Assembly (NCBI RefSeq): GCF_021606685.1
Contig: NZ_WKCB01000011.1
Coordinates: 1 to 64,000, forward strand
Reading direction: 5' to 3'
DNA: 64,000 nucleotides
DNA from: Pseudomonas syringae
GTDB taxonomy: Bacteria; Pseudomonadota; Gammaproteobacteria; Pseudomonadales; Pseudomonadaceae
Shown piece after piece: positions 43,325 through 54,124 of the stretch (position 1 is its first letter; the number at the start of each line of letters is the position of its first letter). The translations under genes were made by a program, and so were the position numbers. The notes under the pieces were generated by a model. That model worked only from the letters and a program-made list of their open reading frames with translations. It was not told where the DNA came from and did no database searches.

Positions 43325-44499
43325 GCATTATCCGATTCGACAATGTCGATGTGATCTTCTCCAAAGACCCGCGTGAAGCCCTCAAGCTGCTCGACCAGGG
43401 CATGCACCGCAACGAGATCCTGAAAAAGACCGGGCAGATTGTCGGCGTTGAAAAAGCCAGCCTGGATGTCGAGAAAGGCGAGATCTGTGTGCTGATGGGC
43501 CTGTCCGGCTCCGGCAAGTCGAGCTTGCTGCGCTGCATCAACGGCCTCAACACCGTGAGCCGTGGCCAGTTGTTCGTGGAGCATGAAGGCCGCCAGATCG
43601 ATATCGCCTCGTGCACGCCTGCCGAGCTGAAAATGATGCGCACCAAGCGCATCGCCATGGTGTTCCAGAAGTTCGCCCTGATGCCCTGGCTGACGGTGCG
43701 CGAAAACATCAGCTTTGGCCTCGAAATGCAGGGCCGCCCGGAGAAAGACCGGCGCAAACTGGTGGACGAAAAACTTGAGCTGGTGGGCCTGACCCAGTGG
43801 CGCAACAAGAAGCCGGACGAGCTGTCCGGCGGCATGCAGCAGCGCGTCGGCCTGGCCCGCGCGCTGGCGATGGACGCCGATATCCTGCTGATGGACGAAC
43901 CCTTCTCCGCCCTCGACCCACTGATCCGCCAGGGCCTGCAGGACGAACTGCTGGAACTGCAACGCAAGCTGAGCAAGACCATTGTGTTTGTGAGCCACGA
44001 CCTCGATGAGGCGCTGAAACTCGGCAGCCGCATCGCGATCATGAAAGACGGCAAGATCATCCAGTACAGCGTGCCGGAAGAGATCGTGCTGAACCCGGCG
44101 GATGACTATGTGCGCACCTTCGTCGCCCATACCAACCCGCTGAACGTGTTGTGCGGCCGCAGCCTGATGCGCACGCTGGACAACTGCACGCGCGTGAACG
44201 GCTCAGTGTGCCTGGACCCGGGCGGCGACTCATGGCTGGACCTGGCCGAAGGCAACACCATCCAGGGCGCTCGCCAGAATGGCGTGGTGATGAACCTGCA
44301 GAACTGGGCTCCGGGCCAATCGGTGGAAGGCCTGGGTCGGGTGCCGACGCTGGTGGACTCGAATATCGGCATGCGCGACGCGCTGCAGATTCGCTATCAC
44401 ACGGGGAACAAGCTGGTGTTGCATGACAACAACCAGGTGGTGGGGATCCTGGGGGACAGTGAGCTTTACCATGCCCTCTTGGGCAAGAACCTCGGCTGA
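43321..44499 (+). CDS. cbcV: Choline ABC transporter ATP-binding protein CbcV
   Basis: ATPase of the OpuAA/ProV type (392 residues). Walker A is GLSGSGKSSLLR, the signature is LSGGMQQRVGLARAL and Walker B is ILLMDEPFSALDP. The N-terminal extension (DPREALKLLDQG) is typical of quaternary-amine transporters. A CBS-like C-terminal region of about 110 residues ends VGILGDSELYHALL. Its ATG overlaps the cbcW stop by 4 bp (ATGA). Confidence 0.95.
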   Translation: MSIIRFDNVDVIFSKDPREALKLLDQGMHRNEILKKTGQIVGVEKASLDVEKGEICVLMGLSGSGKSSLLRCINGLNTVSRGQLFVEHEGRQIDIASCTPAELKMMRTKRIAMVFQKFALMPWLTVRENISFGLEMQGRPEKDRRKLVDEKLELVGLTQWRNKKPDELSGGMQQRVGLARALAMDADILLMDEPFSALDPLIRQGLQDELLELQRKLSKTIVFVSHDLDEALKLGSRIAIMKDGKIIQYSVPEEIVLNPADDYVRTFVAHTNPLNVLCGRSLMRTLDNCTRVNGSVCLDPGGDSWLDLAEGNTIQGARQNGVVMNLQNWAPGQSVEGLGRVPTLVDSNIGMRDALQIRYHTGNKLVLHDNNQVVGILGDSELYHALLGKNLG

Positions 44500-44536
44500 C
44501 AAACACTGCCAACCCACTGTAGAAACCGGGTTCAAA

Positions 44537-44625
44537 TGTGGGAGGGGGCTTGCTCCCGATAGCGGTGTATCAGTAACAGATGTACTGACTGACACACTGC
44601 AATCGGGAGCAAGCCCCCTCCCACA
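44537..44625. repeat. REPIN, TGCTCCCGAT subtype
   Basis: Inverted REP arms in the gap between convergent cbcV and betT, a likely terminator position for both. Confidence 0.88.
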
Positions 44626-44688
44626 TTGAGAGCTGATTACACAGTTGGACCCAGCAGTGTCAGTGAGGACACTGCCAAGCTTCAATCA

Positions 44689-46680
44689 TCAGCTATAGAC
44701 ACGGCCAAGGAGCTGCCGATGGCTTTCAAACTGATCGAGCACGTCCCGGGTGATCTGTTCCTGGGTGAAGCCCATCAGGTCGTACTCCTGAGGCCCGTTG
44801 TGCAGGTACACCTCGGCACGGTAATAGCGGGTGCGTTCCTCTTCGGGCAAATCATTGGGTGCAGACGAGTAAGCATCCAGGCTCACTTCGTAGACAAACG
44901 GGTTGCCCTCTTCCATCTCGATCCGCACACCAATGCAGCGCTTGGATTTGCCGAGCAAGGTCTGCACTTCCAGCCCCTGATCACGCAACGCGCTCGCCGC
45001 TTCTTCCAACGCCGGCGTTACGTGCTTGTCCATAAAACGCTGCACAGTGCCCTGGCTCGGTTGCAGGTCCAGCGCGGTCAGGCGCTCGCTGAAGCCACGA
45101 CGACCACGCTCGGCCAGTTGCGCCTGCTCCTGTTCGATCGCCACGTCCTGGCGCATCGCTTTGTGCAAACCGAACATGAAGAAAATCAGCACCACCGAGA
45201 ACGGCAACCCGGCCAGCACCACCATGGTTTGCATCGCTTCGAAGTTACCGGCAAACAGCAGGCCGATGGTCACCAGAGTGATCACCGCCGACCAGAAGAT
45301 CCGCAGCCAGTGCGGCGCATCTTCATCCACGTTGCCGCCCTTGCAGGACAGGTTGGCCATCATCACCGCGCCGGAATCCGCCGGGGTCAGGAACAGCACG
45401 AAGCCGACAAAGATCGATACACCGATGACGATTTTCGACGCCGGGTAATGCTCAAGCAATTGGTAGATTGCCATCGACGGCTGCTCCAACGCCGTCTTGC
45501 CCAACTCCACCGCCCCATGGTTCAACACCAGGTCCAGGGCCGAGTTGCCGAAGATCGACAGCCACGCCAGGGTAAAGCCCAGCGGGATCAGCAGCACGCC
45601 AGCCACCAGCTCACGCACCGTGCGACCACGGGAAATACGTGCGATGAACATGCCCACGAATGGCGCCCAAGAAATCCACCAGGCCCAGTAGAACAGGGTC
45701 CACAGGCCCATCCAGCGCTCGGTCTTGTCGGCGTCGCCTTCGTACACATAGAGGTCGAAGGTTTTCAGGATGATGCCGTTGAGGTAGTCACCGGTGTTCT
45801 GCACCAGGCCGTTGAGCAGGTGCAAGGTCGGGCCAAACAGCAGCACAAAGATCAGCAAACCGCTGAACAGCACGATGTTGAGGTTGGACAGGCGGCGAAT
45901 GCCGTTCTCCACGCCCGACACGGCGGCGATGGTCGCCACGGTGCTCATCACAATGATCACGATCAGCAGGTTGGTGTTGCTGTGCTGCATGCCGAACAGG
46001 TTTTCCAGCCCGGACGACACCTGCATCGAACCAATCCCCAGGTTGGTCACCAGGCCGAGCAGGGTCACGAACATGCCGAAGCCGTCCACCGCATGGCCGG
46101 CCGCGCCCTTCACCCAACGCTCGCCCACCAGCGGGTACAGCGCCGAACGCAAGGCAAGCGGCTGGTTATGCCGATACGCGAAGTACGCCACGGCCAGGCC
46201 GACCAGCGCATAAATCGCCCAGCCGTGCAGGCCCCAGTGCAGGAAGGTCAGTTGCAGCGCCTGGCGCGCCGCACCATTGCTGGCGGCTGCGCCTTCGGGC
46301 GGGTTGAAGTAGTGGTCCAGCGGCTCCGAGGCGCCGAAGTACAGCAGCGAAATGCCGATGCCCGACGAGAACAGCATGCCGGCCCAGGCGCCGTAGCTGA
46401 AGTCCGGGGTGTCGTCCTTGCTGCCCAGTTTCAACTTGCCGTAGGACGAGAACGCCAGGCCTACCACGAACACCAGGTAGGCGGCGATGACCACCATGTA
46501 GTACCAGCCGAAGCTTTTCGACAGCCACGCCTGGGCTATGCCGAGCATGCGCCCGGCCTCCTGCGGGGCGATGATCAGAATGGCGGTCAACAACAGAATC
46601 AGTGCGGTGGAGGTGTAGAACACCCAACCGTTGACCCGAACCTTTTCCGGCGGGGTCTTTATAAGAGAGGCAGAACTCAT
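44689..46680 (-). CDS. betT: BCCT family choline transporter BetT
   Basis: Proton-coupled choline symporter (663 residues) with 12 TM helices. The BCCT signature WTLFYWAWWISWAPFVGMFIARISRGR is intact. A cytosolic C-terminal domain of about 150 residues (GLHKAMRQDV onward) follows, as in osmoregulated BetT. The ATG at 46680 (MSSASLIKTPPEKVRVNGWVF) is chosen; a longer frame to 46839 is not supported. It is divergent from betI across 334 bp containing the BetI operator, so probably repressed by BetI. Confidence 0.94.
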   Translation of the reverse strand: MSSASLIKTPPEKVRVNGWVFYTSTALILLLTAILIIAPQEAGRMLGIAQAWLSKSFGWYYMVVIAAYLVFVVGLAFSSYGKLKLGSKDDTPDFSYGAWAGMLFSSGIGISLLYFGASEPLDHYFNPPEGAAASNGAARQALQLTFLHWGLHGWAIYALVGLAVAYFAYRHNQPLALRSALYPLVGERWVKGAAGHAVDGFGMFVTLLGLVTNLGIGSMQVSSGLENLFGMQHSNTNLLIVIIVMSTVATIAAVSGVENGIRRLSNLNIVLFSGLLIFVLLFGPTLHLLNGLVQNTGDYLNGIILKTFDLYVYEGDADKTERWMGLWTLFYWAWWISWAPFVGMFIARISRGRTVRELVAGVLLIPLGFTLAWLSIFGNSALDLVLNHGAVELGKTALEQPSMAIYQLLEHYPASKIVIGVSIFVGFVLFLTPADSGAVMMANLSCKGGNVDEDAPHWLRIFWSAVITLVTIGLLFAGNFEAMQTMVVLAGLPFSVVLIFFMFGLHKAMRQDVAIEQEQAQLAERGRRGFSERLTALDLQPSQGTVQRFMDKHVTPALEEAASALRDQGLEVQTLLGKSKRCIGVRIEMEEGNPFVYEVSLDAYSSAPNDLPEEERTRYYRAEVYLHNGPQEYDLMGFTQEQITRDVLDQFESHRQLLGRVYS

Positions 46681-47014
46681 GGCGCAGTTGCTCCAGGCAG
46701 TGCGAGAGAGAAACACAAGGCAACGGTTATCCCGGGACATCGATTTTTCGGCAGTCGACGGACGGGTGTTATAAAGACACCCCGAAAATTCTTGAACCCC
46801 GCCAAAGCGGTGCGCAGGCCTTGATACGGCCTGTTTCAAGGGTTTTTGCAGGTGTCAGATGTCGCGGCCTGCACGTAGGAAATACCTGTAGGCAGCGACC
46901 ATTTGTCGCAGATCTTATTCTTTGTTGATTGAACGTTCAATCAAAACAAAATAGACTGGCCATCAAGCCGACGGACGTTTATCGCCCATCGGCAGGCCTA
47001 AGGAGAGGTGCAAC
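46681..47014. other. 334-bp divergent control region betT/betI
   Basis: Non-coding. It carries the BetI palindrome at 46925-46944 and the leader regions of both genes; betI has AAGGAGAGG (46999-47007) ending 7 bp before its start. The ~200 bp nearest betT show no further recognised element. Confidence 0.7.
46925..46944. promoter_or_regulatory. BetI operator
   Basis: TTGATTGAACGTTCAATCAA is a perfect 20-bp palindrome, about 70 bp upstream of betI and 245 bp upstream of betT. It matches the ATTGAACGTTCAAT-type site known for BetI. Choline should relieve repression of betT and betIBA. Confidence 0.85.
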
Positions 47015-47608
47015 ATGCCCAAGGTCGGTATGCAACCCATACGCCGCCAGCAGTTGATCGAAGCCACGCTGACGGCGATCGATCAGGTCGGAATGGGAGA
47101 TGCCAGCATTGCGCTGATCGCCCGTTTGGCCGGCGTCTCGAACGGCATCATCAGTCACTACTTTCAGGACAAGAACGGCCTGATCGCAGCGACCATGCGG
47201 TACTTGATGAATGTGCTGATCGAGAACGTCCACGAACGCAGGCTGGCCCTTACGGACGACAGCCCACGGGCACACCTTCAGGTGATTATCGAGGGCAACT
47301 TCGACGCCAGCCAGGTCAACGGACCGGCTATGAAAACCTGGTTGGCCTTCTGGGCCACCAGCATGCATCACCCGTCATTGCACCGGTTGCAGCGGATCAA
47401 CGATCAACGTCTGTATTCCAACCTGTGCTGCCAGTTCCGCCGAGTGCTACCGCTGCCGCACGCACGCAAAGCAGCCCGAGGCCTGGCGGCCCTGATCGAC
47501 GGTTTATGGTTGCGCGGCGCCCTGTCGGGAGATGCTTTCGACACGAAGCAGGCGCAACGGATCGCTTACGAATACATGGATTTCCAATTGGCCAAGCAGG
47601 TGAGTTAG
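47015..47608 (+). CDS. betI: Transcriptional repressor BetI
   Basis: TetR-family repressor (197 residues). The helix-turn-helix is [26 protein letters not shown] (~27-52), and the C-terminal ligand domain senses choline. It is first in betI-betB-betA and binds the palindrome upstream, so it is autoregulated. A strong ribosome site, AAGGAGAGG, precedes the ATG. Confidence 0.95.
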   Translation: MPKVGMQPIRRQQLIEATLTAIDQVGMGDASIALIARLAGVSNGIISHYFQDKNGLIAATMRYLMNVLIENVHERRLALTDDSPRAHLQVIIEGNFDASQVNGPAMKTWLAFWATSMHHPSLHRLQRINDQRLYSNLCCQFRRVLPLPHARKAARGLAALIDGLWLRGALSGDAFDTKQAQRIAYEYMDFQLAKQVS

Positions 47609-47718
47609 AGCCCATATAAATGCTCAACCCCTGAACGTCTGCCGCTCAGTGTTGCCACACCCTTATGGCCCACTTTTCGGCGGGTAACGCCAACCACTTA
47701 TGCACTTGCGAGGACTTT

Positions 47719-49191
47719 ATGGCCCGTTTCGACCTGCAAAAACTCTACATTGACGGCGGCTACAGCGACGCTGGCAGCGATGCCACCTTCGAAGCCATCA
47801 ACCCGGCTAACGGTGAAGTTCTCGCCCAAGTGCAACGCGCTACCAAAGACGACGTTGAACGCGCCGTGGTCAGCGCCGAGAAAGGCCAGAAAATCTGGGC
47901 CGCGATGACCGCCATGGAGCGTTCGCGCATCCTGCGCCGTGCCGTCGACATCCTGCGCGAGCGCAACGATGAGCTGGCCGCCCTGGAAACCCTGGACACC
48001 GGTAAAGCCTTCTCCGAAACCAAGTACGTCGACATCGTCACCGGCGCCGACGTGCTGGAGTACTACGCAGGCCTGGTGCCCGCCATCGAAGGCGAGCAGA
48101 TCCCGCTGCGTGACACCTCGTTCGTCTACACCCGCCGCGAGCCGCTGGGCGTCGTGGCCGGTATCGGCGCGTGGAACTACCCGATCCAGATCGCCCTGTG
48201 GAAATCCGCACCGGCCCTGGCCGCCGGTAACGCAATGATCTTCAAGCCAAGCGAAGTCACCTCGCTGACCACCCTGCAACTGGCCGAGATCTACACCGAA
48301 GCCGGCGTTCCAGCTGGCGTGTTCAACGTGTTGACCGGCAGCGGCCGCGAAGTCGGCACTTGGCTGACCGAGCACCCACGCATCGAGAAAGTCTCGTTCA
48401 CCGGCGGCACCGACACTGGCAAGAAAGTCATGGCCAGCGCTTCCAGCTCGTCGCTGAAGGAAGTGACCATGGAACTGGGCGGGAAGTCGCCGCTGATCGT
48501 GTTCGAAGACGCCGACCTGGATCGCGCCGCCGACATCGCGATGATGGCCAACTTCTACAGCTCCGGTCAGGTTTGCACCAACGGCACTCGCGTATTCGTA
48601 CCCAAGCACCTGCAGGCAGCGTTCGAAGCCAAGATCGTTGAGCGCGTTGCGCGCATCCGTATTGGCAGCCCGCAAGATGACAACACCAACTTCGGCCCGC
48701 TGGTCAGCTTTGCCCACATGGAAAGCGTGCTCGGCTACATCGCCAAAGGTAAGGAAGAAGGCGCCCGCGTACTGTGCGGCGGCGACCGCCTGACCGACGG
48801 CGAATTCGCCAAAGGCGCTTTCGTGGCCCCGACCGTGTTCACCGACTGCACCGACGAAATGACCATCGTTCGTGAAGAAATCTTCGGCCCGGTGATGAGC
48901 ATCCTCACCTATGAAACCGAAGAAGAAGTGATCCGCCGCGCCAACGACACCGACTTCGGCCTGGCTGCTGGCCTGGTGACCAAAGACCTGAACCGCGCCC
49001 ACCGCGTGATTCATCAGCTGGAAGCGGGTATCTGCTGGATCAACGCCTGGGGCGAGTCCGACGCGAAGATGCCAGTGGGCGGTTACAAGCAGTCGGGCGT
49101 TGGCCGTGAGAACGGCATCAGCTCGCTGAATAACTTCACCCGCATCAAATCGGTACAGGTTGAGCTGGGCGACTACGCCTCGGTGTTCTAA
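47719..49191 (+). CDS. betB: Betaine aldehyde dehydrogenase
   Basis: NAD(P)-dependent ALDH (490 residues) oxidising betaine aldehyde to glycine betaine. The catalytic Glu is in TMELGGKSP (~252) and the nucleophilic Cys in [12 protein letters not shown] (~286). The length equals that of P. aeruginosa BADH. The ATG at 47719 follows GCGAGGAC; an earlier ATG at 47665 is less likely. A REPIN separates it from betA. Confidence 0.96.
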   Translation: MARFDLQKLYIDGGYSDAGSDATFEAINPANGEVLAQVQRATKDDVERAVVSAEKGQKIWAAMTAMERSRILRRAVDILRERNDELAALETLDTGKAFSETKYVDIVTGADVLEYYAGLVPAIEGEQIPLRDTSFVYTRREPLGVVAGIGAWNYPIQIALWKSAPALAAGNAMIFKPSEVTSLTTLQLAEIYTEAGVPAGVFNVLTGSGREVGTWLTEHPRIEKVSFTGGTDTGKKVMASASSSSLKEVTMELGGKSPLIVFEDADLDRAADIAMMANFYSSGQVCTNGTRVFVPKHLQAAFEAKIVERVARIRIGSPQDDNTNFGPLVSFAHMESVLGYIAKGKEEGARVLCGGDRLTDGEFAKGAFVAPTVFTDCTDEMTIVREEIFGPVMSILTYETEEEVIRRANDTDFGLAAGLVTKDLNRAHRVIHQLEAGICWINAWGESDAKMPVGGYKQSGVGRENGISSLNNFTRIKSVQVELGDYASVF

Positions 49192-49222
49192 ATCCCGAGC
49201 TTTGTGTTGCCTTTGAGGCCGC

Positions 49223-49313
49223 CATCGGGGGCAAGCCCCCTCCCACACTGACTGTGTTTACACGTTCAGATGTGCAAATACAGTCACATGTGGGAGGGGG
49301 CTTGCCCCCGATG
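49223..49313. repeat. REPIN between betB and betA, arms in reversed order
   Basis: CATCGGGGGCAAGCCCCC arm, about 44 bp spacer, then GTGGGAGGGGGCTTGC arm. It is inside the betIBA operon. Confidence 0.87.
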
Positions 49314-49350
49314 AGGCCCGACCTGACCACACTTCAAAGAGGGTGCATTT

Positions 49351-51054
49351 ATGTCCCAAGAATACGATTACATCATTGTGGGTGCCGGCTCCGCCGGTAA
49401 CACCCTGGCGACCCGTCTGACCGAAGACGAAGGCGTCACCGTCCTGCTGCTCGAAGCCGGCGGCCCGGACTACCGTCTCGATTTCCGTACCCAGATGCCA
49501 GCCGCCCTGGCCTTCCCACTGCAAGGCCGCCGCTACAACTGGGCCTACGAAACCGACCCTGAGCCACACATGGACGGCCGCCGGATGGAATGCGGGCGCG
49601 GCAAGGGCTTGGGTGGTTCGTCGCTGATCAACGGCATGTGCTACATCCGTGGCAACGCCATGGACTACGACAACTGGTCGAAACTGCCGGGTCTGGAAAA
49701 CTGGACCTACCTCGACTGCCTGCCGTATTTCCGCAAAGCCGAAACCCGCGACATCGGCCCGAACGACTGGCACGGCGGCGATGGCCCGGTCAGCGTGACC
49801 ACGCCGAAAGCCGGCAACAACCCGCTGTTCCACGCCATGGTCGAAGCCGGCGTGCAGGCCGGTTACCCGCGTACCGAAGACTTGAACGGCTACCAGCAGG
49901 AAGGTTTCGGCCCGATGGACCGTACCGTGACGCCGAATGGCCGTCGCGCCAGCACCGCACGCGGTTACCTGGACACCGCTAAAAAACGTTCGACGCTGAC
50001 CATCGTCACCCACGCACTGACTGACAAAGTGCTGTTCGAAGGCAAACGTGCCGTGGGCGTGCGTTACCTGATCGGCGCTGCCGAAGAGCGCGTTGAAGCC
50101 CGTGCGCGCAAAGAAGTGCTGGTGTGCAGCGGCGCAATCGCTTCGCCGCAACTGCTGCAACGCTCCGGTGTTGGCCCGGCCAAACTGCTGGAAAGCCTCG
50201 ACATCCCGGTGGTCCACGACCTGCCTGGCGTCGGCGAAAACCTGCAGGACCACCTTGAGCTGTACCTGCAATACGCCTGCACCCAACCGGTGTCGCTGTA
50301 CCCGTCGCTGCTCTGGTACAACCAGCCGGCGATCGGCGCCGAGTGGCTGTTCAACGGCACCGGTATCGGCGCCAGCAACCAGTTCGAAGCCGGCGGTTTT
50401 ATCCGTTCGCGCCCGGAATTCGAATGGCCGAACATCCAGTACCACTTCCTGCCGGTGGCGATTAACTATAACGGCAGCAATGGTGTGAAAGAGCACGGTT
50501 TCCAGGCACACATGGGCTCCATGCGTTCGCCAAGCCGTGGCCGCGTGCAATTGAAGTCGAAGAACCCACGGGACTACCCGAGCATCCTCTTCAACTACAT
50601 GGCCACCGAGCAGGACTGGCAGGAATTTCGCGATGGCATCCGCCTGACCCGTGAAATCATGCAGCAGCCGGCGCTGGATCAATACCGTGGCCGCGAAATC
50701 AGCCCGGGCATTGAAGTGCAAACCGATGAGCAGCTCGACAAGTTCATCCGCGAGCACGCCGAAACCGCGTTCCACCCGTCCTGCTCGTGCAAAATGGGCA
50801 CCGACGAGATGGCCGTAGTGGATGGCGAAGGCCGCGTGCATGGCATGCAGGGTCTGCGTGTGGTCGATGCGTCGATCATGCCGATCATCACCACCGGCAA
50901 CCTGAACGCGCCAACGATCATGATCGCCGAGAAAATCGCCGACAAGATCCGTGGCCGCCAGCCGCTGCCGCGCAGCACCGCCGACTACTACGTGGCCGGC
51001 GATGCGCCAGTGCGTGGCAAGCCGATGCGTGAAGTGGGCCCGACCGCGCAGTAA
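49351..51054 (+). CDS. betA: Choline dehydrogenase
   Basis: GMC-family FAD oxidoreductase (567 residues) oxidising choline to betaine aldehyde at the membrane. The FAD motif [18 protein letters not shown] is at the N-terminus; [15 protein letters not shown] is the GMC signature 1. The active-site His is in [12 protein letters not shown] (~475), and [15 protein letters not shown] closes the FAD domain. Last gene of betIBA. Confidence 0.96.
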   Translation: MSQEYDYIIVGAGSAGNTLATRLTEDEGVTVLLLEAGGPDYRLDFRTQMPAALAFPLQGRRYNWAYETDPEPHMDGRRMECGRGKGLGGSSLINGMCYIRGNAMDYDNWSKLPGLENWTYLDCLPYFRKAETRDIGPNDWHGGDGPVSVTTPKAGNNPLFHAMVEAGVQAGYPRTEDLNGYQQEGFGPMDRTVTPNGRRASTARGYLDTAKKRSTLTIVTHALTDKVLFEGKRAVGVRYLIGAAEERVEARARKEVLVCSGAIASPQLLQRSGVGPAKLLESLDIPVVHDLPGVGENLQDHLELYLQYACTQPVSLYPSLLWYNQPAIGAEWLFNGTGIGASNQFEAGGFIRSRPEFEWPNIQYHFLPVAINYNGSNGVKEHGFQAHMGSMRSPSRGRVQLKSKNPRDYPSILFNYMATEQDWQEFRDGIRLTREIMQQPALDQYRGREISPGIEVQTDEQLDKFIREHAETAFHPSCSCKMGTDEMAVVDGEGRVHGMQGLRVVDASIMPIITTGNLNAPTIMIAEKIADKIRGRQPLPRSTADYYVAGDAPVRGKPMREVGPTAQ

Positions 51055-51074
51055 CTGAAAGACCGAGGTGCCTT

Positions 51075-51149
51075 CATCGGGGGCAAGCCCCCTCCCACAC
51101 TTTGATTTGTGAATACATTCAAAATGTGGGAGGGGGCTTGCCCCCGATG
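51075..51149. repeat. REPIN after betA, arms in reversed order
   Basis: CATCGGGGGCAAGCCCCC and GTGGGAGGGGGCTTGC arms about 27 bp apart, starting 20 bp after the betA stop. Confidence 0.87.
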
Positions 51150-51261
51150 AGGCCCGACCAGACACTGCAAAACTTCCCCCCTACACTTTCCTTGATCAGC
51201 TCCCCAGCCCAGGCCTACTCTGTTTGCCTGCCCGCGCCGAGCCGCCCACAAGGAAGGCCCC

Positions 51262-52704
51262 ATGTTCGACCACCACGCCACACTCAAAAAGCATTTCAGT
51301 GCCCTGCGCACCACTGCCGAGTTCTTCTCGCTGCGCTACGTACGCGAATCCGGCCAACACCTCTCGGTGCGCAAGAACGTCGCCGAACCGCCATACCTGA
51401 GCCACGACGAAGGCGCCATGCTCACCGTGCGCCTCAATGGGGTGGAAGCCTACGCCGCAACCAACGACATTTCCCTGCCTGGCCTGCAAGCCGCCCTGGA
51501 GCGTGCCGAACAGCAAGCGCGCCTGATCAAGCCCCATGCCCTGCTCGACCTGCGCGACCAACACGTGTCCAGCGACGTCGCCGACTACCTGTCGCCCAAC
51601 CTTGCTCAAGCCTTCCCGTCCCTGAGCGACTGCTACCAACTGCTCGGCGCCGAGTCTGCTGCGGTGCCCAAGGACGAGCGTCTGGTGAACTGGGAAGTCA
51701 GCCTCGGCCTGACCCACGTCGAGCAGATCTACCTCAACACGGCCGGCGCCGAACTGCGTCAGGCCCAGCGCTTTGTATTTCCCGGCGTCAGCGTCACCGC
51801 CTACGACGGCAACGACAGCCAGTCACGTACCCTCGGCGGCAGTAACTTCGGCCAGCAAGGCGGGTTTGATGTGATCGACCGGTTCGGCCTGGTCGGCGCC
51901 GCGCCGCGCATCGCCGATGAAGCCCTGCAACTGTTGCTGGCACCGAACACGCCCCACGGCCCGCGCGACCTGCTGTTGATGCCTGACCAGATGATCCTGC
52001 AGATCCACGAGTCCATCGGCCATCCACTGGAAATGGACCGTATCCTCGGGGATGAGCGCAATTACGCCGGCACCAGTTTTGTGAAGGCCCAAGACTTTGG
52101 CCATCTGCAATACGGCTCCGCGCTGCTCAACGTAACCTTCGACCCGGACATCCCCGAACAACTGGCAAGCTACAGCCATGACGACGATGGCACCGCCGCC
52201 AGCAAGCAGTTCCTGATCCGCGAAGGCCTGCTGCTCAAGCCGCTGGGCGGGGCGCTGTCGCAATTTCGCGCCGGCATGAGCGGCGTGGCCAATAGCCGCG
52301 CCAGCAGTTGGAACCGCGCGCCGATCGACCGCATGGCCAACCTCAATATCGAGCCTGGCAACCAGAGCATGGCGCAGCTGATCGGCGGCATCGAGCACGG
52401 CATCCTGATGTCCACCAACCGTTCCTGGTCGATTGACGACGCACGTAACAAATTCCAGTTCGGCTGCGAATGGGGCCAACTGATCGAAAACGGCGAACTC
52501 AAGGGTGTGGTGAAAAACCCCAACTACCGGGCGATCTCCGCGCAGTTCTGGCGCAACCTCAGCGCCGTGGGCGATGCCAGCACGTCCCGGGTCCTGGGTA
52601 CGCCAAACTGCGGCAAAGGCGAACCCAACCAGGTTATCCGCGTCGGCCATGCATCGCCGGCCTGCGTGTTCAGCACTATTGATGTATTTGGGGGAGATGC
52701 CTGA
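51262..52704 (+). CDS. TldD-like metalloprotease
   Basis: Zinc metalloprotease subunit of 480 residues. The HExxxH metal site lies in LQIHESIGHPLEMDRILGDE (about residue 250), with the downstream Cys-containing C-terminal block. It is a divergent TldD/TldE pair member, not necessarily the housekeeping TldD-PmbA that processes microcins and degrades unfolded peptides. Its stop overlaps the next start by one base (TGATG), so the two are made together. A substrate peptide is not seen nearby. Confidence 0.85.
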   Translation: MFDHHATLKKHFSALRTTAEFFSLRYVRESGQHLSVRKNVAEPPYLSHDEGAMLTVRLNGVEAYAATNDISLPGLQAALERAEQQARLIKPHALLDLRDQHVSSDVADYLSPNLAQAFPSLSDCYQLLGAESAAVPKDERLVNWEVSLGLTHVEQIYLNTAGAELRQAQRFVFPGVSVTAYDGNDSQSRTLGGSNFGQQGGFDVIDRFGLVGAAPRIADEALQLLLAPNTPHGPRDLLLMPDQMILQIHESIGHPLEMDRILGDERNYAGTSFVKAQDFGHLQYGSALLNVTFDPDIPEQLASYSHDDDGTAASKQFLIREGLLLKPLGGALSQFRAGMSGVANSRASSWNRAPIDRMANLNIEPGNQSMAQLIGGIEHGILMSTNRSWSIDDARNKFQFGCEWGQLIENGELKGVVKNPNYRAISAQFWRNLSAVGDASTSRVLGTPNCGKGEPNQVIRVGHASPACVFSTIDVFGGDA

Positions 52705-54020
52705 TGAACACCTTCAAGGCACTGGTGGATTGGCTCAAGCAAGCCATCACCGACAAGGAACAATTTCACCTCGGCTATGCCGCCGAAGCGTCCGAGTTCG
52801 TGCGTTTCAACCACGCCAAAGTGCGCCAGGCCGGGCAGGTGCAGCAGGCCAGCCTCACGCTGAAACTGATCAACGACGGTCGGCATGCAGACCTCGCCAT
52901 CACCCTGGCCGGTGAGCCGGAGCTGGACCGCCAGCGCCTTGCCGATGGCCTGCAACAACTGCGTGAAACCCTGCCGTTGCTGCCCCACGACCCGTACTTG
53001 CTGCTCAACCACACGGCCTGGCAAAGCCACAATGAGCAGGCCCGCCCCCTGCCGGACCTGGCCCAGGTTCTGGAGGAGATCAGCCAGGCCGCGCAAGGCG
53101 TCGACCTGGTGGGCTTCTATGCCGCCGGCCCGATCAGCCGTGGGTTCGCCAGCTCGAACGGGGCGTTCGGCTGGCATCAGGCCAATAGCTTCAACTTTGA
53201 TTTCAGCCTGTTCCACGCCAATGGCGAGGCCGTTAAAGCCAGCTACGCCGGCAATGAATGGAACAGTGCCGAATTCGCCCGACGCTTCCAATTGGCCCGC
53301 GAACAGCTGGAATTCCTCGGCCGCCCGCTGCACCCACTGGCACCCGGTGAGTACCGCGCCTACCTGGCACCGGCGGCGCTGGAAGAAATCATCAGCCTCA
53401 TCACCTGGGGTGGTTTTTCCGCGCAGTCCATCGCCAGTAAAGGCAGCTCGTTGCAAAAGCTCTACGCCGGTGAGCAGCTGTTAAGCCCGCTGGTGTCCGT
53501 CGATGAACAGATCAGCGGCTCCCTCAGCCAGGCCTTCTCCAGCGAAGGTTACCCGCGTGGGGACGTCACGCTGATAAACGCCGGCAAGGCCGACGGCCAG
53601 TTGGTGAACTCGCGCAGCGCCGCCGAATACGGCTTGAGCACCAACGGCGCCAGCAGCGACGAATCGCCCAGCGCCTTGCAGATGGCGGCGGGCAACCTGG
53701 GCCAGGCCGACATCCTCAAGCAGCTGGGGACCGGGCTGTACATCAGCAACCTGTGGTACCTGAACTACTCCGACCTGCCCGCCGCACGCCTGACCGGCAT
53801 GACGCGCTTCGCCACGTTCTGGGTTGAGGATGGCGTGATCAAGGCGCCGGTCAGCACCATGCGCTTCGATGACAGTGTTTACAGCTTGCTGGGCTCGCAG
53901 TTGGAAGCGCTGACTGCTGATCGGGAACTGCTGCTGTCGGCCAGCACGTATGGCCAGCGCAACACGGCGTCCAACCTCCTCCCTGGCGCGTTGGTAAAAC
54001 GCCTGACACTGACCTTATAA
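52704..54020 (+). CDS. TldE/PmbA-like metalloprotease partner
   Basis: 438 residues, the inactive partner: the HExxxH motif of TldD is absent. Family blocks include SSNGAFGWHQANSFNFDFSLF, a central AYLAPAALEEIISLITWGGFS, and LYISNLWYLNYSDLPAARLTGMTRF near the C-terminus. It is translationally coupled to the TldD-like gene and probably forms a heterodimer with it. Confidence 0.84.
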   Translation: MNTFKALVDWLKQAITDKEQFHLGYAAEASEFVRFNHAKVRQAGQVQQASLTLKLINDGRHADLAITLAGEPELDRQRLADGLQQLRETLPLLPHDPYLLLNHTAWQSHNEQARPLPDLAQVLEEISQAAQGVDLVGFYAAGPISRGFASSNGAFGWHQANSFNFDFSLFHANGEAVKASYAGNEWNSAEFARRFQLAREQLEFLGRPLHPLAPGEYRAYLAPAALEEIISLITWGGFSAQSIASKGSSLQKLYAGEQLLSPLVSVDEQISGSLSQAFSSEGYPRGDVTLINAGKADGQLVNSRSAAEYGLSTNGASSDESPSALQMAAGNLGQADILKQLGTGLYISNLWYLNYSDLPAARLTGMTRFATFWVEDGVIKAPVSTMRFDDSVYSLLGSQLEALTADRELLLSASTYGQRNTASNLLPGALVKRLTLTL

Positions 54021-54036
54021 ACCCAGGAAATCCCAT

Positions 54037-54124
54037 GTGGGAGGGGGCTTGCTCCCGATTGCAGTGTGCCAGTCAGTACACCTGGCACTGATACACCGCA
54101 ATCGGGAGCAAGCCCCCTCCCACA
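54037..54124. repeat. REPIN, TGCTCCCGAT subtype
   Basis: Inverted REP arms 16 bp after the TldE-like stop. The rest of the gap to rhlA-like (to 54273) is AT-rich promoter-like DNA. Confidence 0.88.

Noticed and set aside
49223..51149. Regularly recurring GC palindromes as a CRISPR array
   Set aside because: The repeats are dispersed, inverted pairs of REP type with no regular spacers and no cas genes in the window.
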